The notes beneath the pieces are model-generated. The model worked only from the letters and a program-made list of their open reading frames with translations, did not search any database and was not told where the DNA came from. Shown one piece after another: positions 60,293-64,000 of a stretch of 64,000 nt of DNA (position 1 is the stretch's first letter; each line of letters starts with the position of its first letter). The position numbers were made by a program, and so were the translations under genes. Location: positions 138,027 through 202,026 of the forward strand of contig JADIYN010000008.1 of the NCBI GenBank assembly GCA_016705335.1, in the 5' to 3' direction. Source of the DNA: Draconibacterium sp. GTDB lineage: Bacteria; Bacteroidota; Bacteroidia; Bacteroidales; Prolixibacteraceae.

Positions 60293-61393
60293 TCAATATT
60301 CACTTACATTTATTCCACCGCCCGAAGTATTTATAAAGAGTTTTGTGGTTTTCACACTGTTTCCGAAATTTCCTGTCAGTTGCACTTTTTTCTCTTTTTC
60401 ATCGAGTACTTCTTCGTTTTTAATTGTCATTTTAACCGGAAAATTCACCTCGCTTTTAACATGTGTTATATCAAAACCAAACTCCGATTTTTCGCTAAAC
60501 CCAAGGTTGATATCCATTGATTTGGATTCGACATAAACCGACTTAAAATCCTGAGCCACTTTTTCGATATCGAGATCTCCGTACTCGGTTTTTAAATTGA
60601 GGGTACTGTTTAGTTCAGTGATTCTGTAGTTTGTAAAACTCCCTTTTGCGGTCAGGTTTTCAATCAAATAAATGCGGAATTTGTCGCGTCGTGATTCTGC
60701 CTTGATTTCATTGATTTCGGTAATTTCGTACTCCGATGATTTGCTTGTAATTTGCAGTTTGTCGGCTTCTTTGATATAAATTTCGCTGTAATTGCAATCC
60801 AAAGTTCCCGATTTCATTTTGTTGATTGTTGCATCACCAAAACTGAGGTTGAGCTTTGTTTTTCCCGAAAAATCATGCGATTTAAGATTTCCGTTCGAAA
60901 GGTTAATATCAATATCACCTGAATAATCGCCAATATAAATATCGCCAAACTTGTTTTCCACTTTCAATGGGTTCGATTTTGGCATCCAAACCGTGTAATC
61001 GATTTCTATTTTTCCGTCAGTCTGAAAAACCGATTCTTTAAAATTTAAAATTTCTTTTTCAATGCTGCTGCGACTTTCGCCAACTTTTGTGCGTGCAATT
61101 ATAAAATGCTGGCTGCCGGTAAAATCAACATTAACATCGTCAACCAATTTTTCAAGTTTCGAGAGTTTTTTATCTTCCACCCTAATTTTTATTTCGAAAA
61201 CCACCGAATCTTTATCCCATGTGTTTATCTTGATTTTCCCGTATTTATTTGTTATTTCAATGCGGGTGTCATTGCCGGCTTTGAAGCGTTTGTTTATCTG
61301 TTTCGACTCGGTAAACTGCGCCTTCGCCAACATTGGGATCATTAACACAATCAATCCTGCAAAAACTATTGTTTTTAATCTTTTTCGTTTTAT
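60293..61393 (-). CDS. Exported DUF4097-like beta-helix protein
   Basis: About 366 residues. After a signal peptide (VFAGLIVLMIPMLAKAQ) comes a repetitive beta structure with FGDIYIGDYSGDIDINLSNG, KTKLNLSFGDATINKMKSG and YGDLDIEKVA, the pattern of DUF4097 proteins. The start is unclear: no ATG precedes the signal peptide in frame. An ATA at 61393, which would give MKRKRLKTIV if it were ATG, sits 7 bases after the upstream stop; TTG 61354 would cut the signal short. It follows the sigma/anti-sigma pair closely, so it is probably in their transcript and may be part of what the sigma factor controls. Confidence 0.65.
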   Translation of the reverse strand: MKRKRLKTIVFAGLIVLMIPMLAKAQFTESKQINKRFKAGNDTRIEITNKYGKIKINTWDKDSVVFEIKIRVEDKKLSKLEKLVDDVNVDFTGSQHFIIARTKVGESRSSIEKEILNFKESVFQTDGKIEIDYTVWMPKSNPLKVENKFGDIYIGDYSGDIDINLSNGNLKSHDFSGKTKLNLSFGDATINKMKSGTLDCNYSEIYIKEADKLQITSKSSEYEITEINEIKAESRRDKFRIYLIENLTAKGSFTNYRITELNSTLNLKTEYGDLDIEKVAQDFKSVYVESKSMDINLGFSEKSEFGFDITHVKSEVNFPVKMTIKNEEVLDEKEKKVQLTGNFGNSVKTTKLFINTSGGGINVSEY

Positions 61394-61399
61394 TTTCTT

Positions 61400-61909
61400 C
61401 TAACAATTAATTTGATCCAAAACCTCATCTACCATTTTGAGCCGGTAACGGTTGTTTTCAATCATAGCTTCGATTACTGTTTTTTTCGAAACATTTTCCT
61501 GCAAATCGCTTTTCAATACATTATACATCTGTTGCAATTCATTCAAATCCATTTCAACGTCTGCTTTAATATCCGGATACGTTAAATAACATTTTCTTAT
61601 TTCATCCATTTTCTCATTTACCTGGCTGGCATAAAATGCTTCGGCTTCAATTAGTTCGCGCAATTCAGGGTCGGTTGTCTGTTCAGCAAGTTCGCCTGAA
61701 TTAAAAATGTTTGTTTTAACTATTACAACCGAGAAAACAGCAACAACGGCCAAAACCGCGGCTACCCGTAAAAAATAGCTGGTAAAAGTTACAATTTTCG
61801 TTTTGCGTTTTGGTTTCGATATTTGTTCCCAAACTTTTTCTGAAGGTTCGTACATGTCAAACGCTTCACGATTTGCTTTTATAAATTCTTCCAAATGATC
61901 GTTTTTCAT
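61400..61909 (-). CDS. Probable anti-sigma factor
   Basis: 169 residues, intact. An N-terminal cytoplasmic part (EEFIKANREAFDMYEPSEKV), one membrane helix at about 45-66 (YFLRVAAVLAVVAVFSVVIV) and a periplasmic helical part with possible coiled coil (LRELIEAEAFYASQVNEKMD; EMDLNELQQMYNVLK). No zinc-finger ZAS motif is seen. The start overlaps the sigma-factor stop (ATGA type), and the single-helix topology fits an anti-sigma factor, but the assignment rests on gene order. Confidence 0.65.
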   Translation of the reverse strand: MKNDHLEEFIKANREAFDMYEPSEKVWEQISKPKRKTKIVTFTSYFLRVAAVLAVVAVFSVVIVKTNIFNSGELAEQTTDPELRELIEAEAFYASQVNEKMDEIRKCYLTYPDIKADVEMDLNELQQMYNVLKSDLQENVSKKTVIEAMIENNRYRLKMVDEVLDQINC

Positions 61910-62496
61910 CTCATTTCTGTTTTTTGTTCTTTCATAATTTCAACAACGCGGCGTTTTGCGCGCATAAACTGGCTTTTCGAGGTTGACTCGGTAATGTTCA
62001 GAATCTGCGAAATTTCGCCATGGTCATACCCTTCCAATAAATAAAGCGAGAAAATAATTCGCCCGCCTTCGGGCAGTTTTTCCATGGCTTTTGTAATTCC
62101 GGCCACGGTCAACTGAAATTCTTCTTCGTTGTTTTCATCTATTTCGGGTTTGTCGAATTTGTGCATTTCTTCAAAATATGTAAGTTCCACTTTCCTTTTA
62201 CTTTTTGCGTTGATGCATGTATTTATTACAATCCTTTTCAACCAGCTGCCAAAACCTGATTCGTAACGGAACGAATCCAGTTTTAAAAAAGCCTGTGTAA
62301 AAGCCTCCTGGAGCATGTCTTCCGCTTCCTCTCTGTTGTTCATCATACGGTAGCACACATTAAACATGGCTTTTGAGTACATTTGATATAACCTGTACTT
62401 TTGCCTTTCGTCGCCTTTTTTACAGGCATCGATTATGCTTTTATGGTTCTCCCCGTAGTTTTCCAATTTGTTTACTTTCAATTTTAACGACAACAA
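61906..62496 (-). CDS. ECF-type RNA polymerase sigma factor
   Basis: 196 residues. Region 2 is clear (YSKAMFNVCYRMMNNREEAE, DMLQEAFTQAFLKLDSF, WLKRIVINTCINAKSKRK) and region 4 has LPEGGRIIFSLYLLEGYDH and an HTH with EISQILNITESTSKSQFMRA. No ATG precedes region 2; the start is either TTG 62496 or TTG 62466 (LENYGENHKSIID), the latter giving a more usual length. It leads the sigma / anti-sigma / DUF4097-like series; it probably answers an envelope signal relayed by the membrane protein next to it. Confidence 0.88.
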   Translation of the reverse strand: MLSLKLKVNKLENYGENHKSIIDACKKGDERQKYRLYQMYSKAMFNVCYRMMNNREEAEDMLQEAFTQAFLKLDSFRYESGFGSWLKRIVINTCINAKSKRKVELTYFEEMHKFDKPEIDENNEEEFQLTVAGITKAMEKLPEGGRIIFSLYLLEGYDHGEISQILNITESTSKSQFMRAKRRVVEIMKEQKTEMR

Positions 62497-62585
62497 AAAA
62501 AGTAAATGGTTGCAATTGTTTTAATTCATATTCCTTTTTAAGGAATCGCATTTGCAATGAACAAATTTAATTAATGCATCAATTA

Positions 62586-62617
62586 TTGATTTTGAAAAAA
62601 ATAAAATATTATATTTG
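62586..62617 (+). promoter_or_regulatory. Promoter of tRNA-His
   Basis: TTG at 62586-62588, a 21-base spacer and TATATTTG at 62610-62617 (TAnnTTTG), 14 bases before the tRNA. Consistent with the Bacteroidota vegetative promoter. Confidence 0.5.
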
Positions 62618-62631
62618 CCCCCGCAAAATAC

Positions 62632-62706
62632 GGTGGTTGTAGTTCAGTTGGTTAGAACGTCGGATTGTGGTTCCGAAGGTCGTGGGTTCAAATCCCATCA
62701 TCCACC
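62632..62706 (+). tRNA. tRNA-His (anticodon GTG)
   Basis: Cloverleaf seen by eye. The anticodon arm CGGAT-TGTGGTT-CCG carries GTG. D arm GTTC...GAAC, T arm GTGGG-TTCAAAT-CCCAT. The extra G at -1 (62632), facing C73 (62706), is the mark of tRNA-His. The acceptor stem GTGGTTG/CATCCAC has one T-T mismatch at the fifth pair, where a G-U pair would be usual. CCA is not encoded. Confidence 0.93.
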
Positions 62707-62714
62707 CAACCAAA

Positions 62715-62743
62715 AAGCTTTGAAGAAATTCAAGGCTTTTTTT
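62715..62743 (+). terminator. Intrinsic terminator of tRNA-His
   Basis: AAGCTTTGAA (62715-62724) pairs with TTCAAGGCTT (62729-62738) through ten pairs, one G-U, with a GAAA loop and a T run to 62743. Confidence 0.8.
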
Positions 62744-62971
62744 ATGTCGTATTGCTTTTGAAAAATGTTTACCGGTTGAATGAAAGCAGTATATAAATGC
62801 CAAGTTTCAATTATTGAGATTCCGGTTTTGAAATCAGATTTCCAAATTAGCAAACAGGATGCATAATTGAATGTTGTTACAATGCAATAATTGCATATTT
62901 CTTTAAAACACTTTCAGTCGGGTTGTTTTATGTTTTAGAGGAGTGAATATTAATAATTCTGCCGTTAAATG

Positions 62972-64000
62972 TTATTCAACCACAATTTCATCGACAAAAA
63001 CAAAAACTCCCGAATCGGGGACGCGCTGATAATTACATTTTACTTTCAGAAATTTGCAGTTTACTTTTTCAAACTCAACCAGTATTTTTTGCACTTTGAT
63101 ATCCGAAGTTTTGTCGATTGGCAATTGACGATCTGAATGCCAGGTATTCATCGGTTTATAATTTTCCCCGTCATCTGAAACCGAAACTTCAAGACTTTCG
63201 GGGAAATAAATGCCGGCGCCTGTTTCTTCGATACAATTAAATCCTACTTCCGAAATTTCAGTAGGTTCATCAAATTCGATAGTTGTAACAAAGTCGTTGT
63301 CTAAAATGCCCAGCCATCGCCCGTTTGCCCATTTGGCACCGCCAAAATCGGTATCAACCAGTGTGGATGCGCCATTTGCACTGTATTTTCCCTCAGGTTC
63401 GGGATCAACAGTAATTTTTGCGCCGCGTGCTTTATGTAAAACCGCATCCATCGATTCAGGTTCGTTCAGCAGGGTACTGTCGTTTGACGAAATGGCTTTT
63501 ACAATGGCCGATTTATCCAAAACAAAAGTCCCTGTATATTTAATGCCTGTCTCCGGGGTTGGTTCTGTTCCATCGGTTGTGTAATAAATGTCAGTAATCA
63601 TTTCCGATTCGAGGGTAACTTCAATATTTTTGGTTTCCTTGTTCAGTTTCAGCAAAATATCGGGACGAAAGCCACTCTTTGCATAATTCACACCCATGGC
63701 TTCATACCGCTTAAACAAATCAGCAGCTTTTTTTCTGAAATGTTCCCAGTCGCGTTTACCCGGCGCACGCCAAGCAACTTCCGAAAGAGCAGCCATTCGG
63801 GGCATTGTCATATATTCAACCCGATTTGAATCGTACATGTATTCAGTCCAAACATTGGCTTGCACACCCAAAATCAGGGCGCTGTATTCAGGTTCTAAAT
63901 TTTCGGGGACAGGTTCGTACATATATACTTTTTTCAAAGGTGCATAACCACCAAAAGCTTTAGGTTCGTATTTGCTCAAACTTTGATAATGGTCGAAATA
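62972..64000 (-). CDS. GH20 beta-N-acetylhexosaminidase (5' end outside the window)
   Basis: The last 342 residues. The end of the GH20 barrel is seen (YEPVPENLEPEYSALILGVQ, ANVWTEYMYDSNRVEYMTMP, RMAALSEVAW), where the Trp/Glu of VWTEY line the substrate pocket. A chitobiase C-terminal domain follows (IYYTTDGTEPTPETG), then an F5/8 type C-like sandwich (TLVDTDFGGAKWANGRWLG, IYFPESLEVSVSDDGENYKP) ending FVFVDEIVVE. It removes terminal GlcNAc/GalNAc from glycans, outside the cytoplasm in Bacteroidota. The catalytic Asp-Glu pair lies beyond the window edge. The open frame continues without a stop to base 64000. Confidence 0.9.
   Translation of the reverse strand, partial: YFDHYQSLSKYEPKAFGGYAPLKKVYMYEPVPENLEPEYSALILGVQANVWTEYMYDSNRVEYMTMPRMAALSEVAWRAPGKRDWEHFRKKAADLFKRYEAMGVNYAKSGFRPDILLKLNKETKNIEVTLESEMITDIYYTTDGTEPTPETGIKYTGTFVLDKSAIVKAISSNDSTLLNEPESMDAVLHKARGAKITVDPEPEGKYSANGASTLVDTDFGGAKWANGRWLGILDNDFVTTIEFDEPTEISEVGFNCIEETGAGIYFPESLEVSVSDDGENYKPMNTWHSDRQLPIDKTSDIKVQKILVEFEKVNCKFLKVKCNYQRVPDSGVFVFVDEIVVE

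Noticed and set aside
62609..62803. Minus-strand open frame over the tRNA (contains MGFEPTTFGTTIRRS)
   Set aside because: It is the antisense of tRNA-His, a well-known false protein.

Overview
The window comes from a Bacteroidota chromosome, most likely a marine or sediment member of the Marinilabiliales/Prolixibacteraceae type. This is inferred from gene content: Bacteroidota-style ParE, LysRS with a C-terminal extension, a helix-hairpin-helix outer-membrane protein, PorV/PorQ-like remnants, head GIN proteins, a one-piece propeller sensor kinase, and many Tat-exported Gfo/Idh/MocA proteins with sulfatases and GH95/GH78 enzymes. TAnnTTTG -7 elements, typical of the phylum, precede several genes. 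The assignment rests on recognition of families, not on a search.

Layout. 1-15000 is housekeeping: parE (partial), then hpt-adk-obg-PAP2-mutS-like on the minus strand; purE, a helix-hairpin-helix protein, an acyltransferase and a HAD remnant on plus; recJ and lysS divergent. 15000-19000 holds a small repeat lipoprotein, an exported Gfo/Idh/MocA protein and class II aldolase. 19149-34346 is a sugar-utilisation block: a propeller/histidine kinase facing a GH78-sulfatase-sulfatase operon, and a divergent GH95, Zn-type dehydrogenase, Gfo/Idh/MocA and LamG series. 36182-40483 is a complete molybdenum hydroxylase operon (xdhC, mocA-like, 2Fe-2S subunit, Mo-cofactor subunit). 40833-57742 mixes four Gfo/Idh/MocA or TIM-barrel sugar isomerase genes with a second GH95, an SGNH hydrolase, an M3 peptidase and transporters. 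57919-62496 is an ECF sigma / anti-sigma / DUF4097-like / head GIN / beta-barrel series. tRNA-His and a partial GH20 hexosaminidase close the window.

How the genes may work together (inference): secreted and lipoprotein glycosidases (GH78, two GH95, GH20) and two FGly-type sulfatases would strip rhamnose-, fucose/galactose- and sulfate-bearing residues from a polysaccharide. Exported NAD-type oxidoreductases and TIM-barrel isomerases, and possibly the Tat-exported molybdenum hydroxylase, would then oxidise or rearrange the released sugars. No SusC/SusD pair is present in the window.

A caution governs the whole annotation. About twenty genes, including obg, adk and recJ, which a living cell can hardly lose together, are split by single-base gains or losses, mostly in homopolymers; and 31020-31161 is an improbable string of C, G and A runs. 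I read these as consensus errors of a draft (probably long-read) assembly and give the rejoined gene extents. Two short stretches (6567-7191 and 10430-11031) are damaged far more densely and are listed as pseudogenes.
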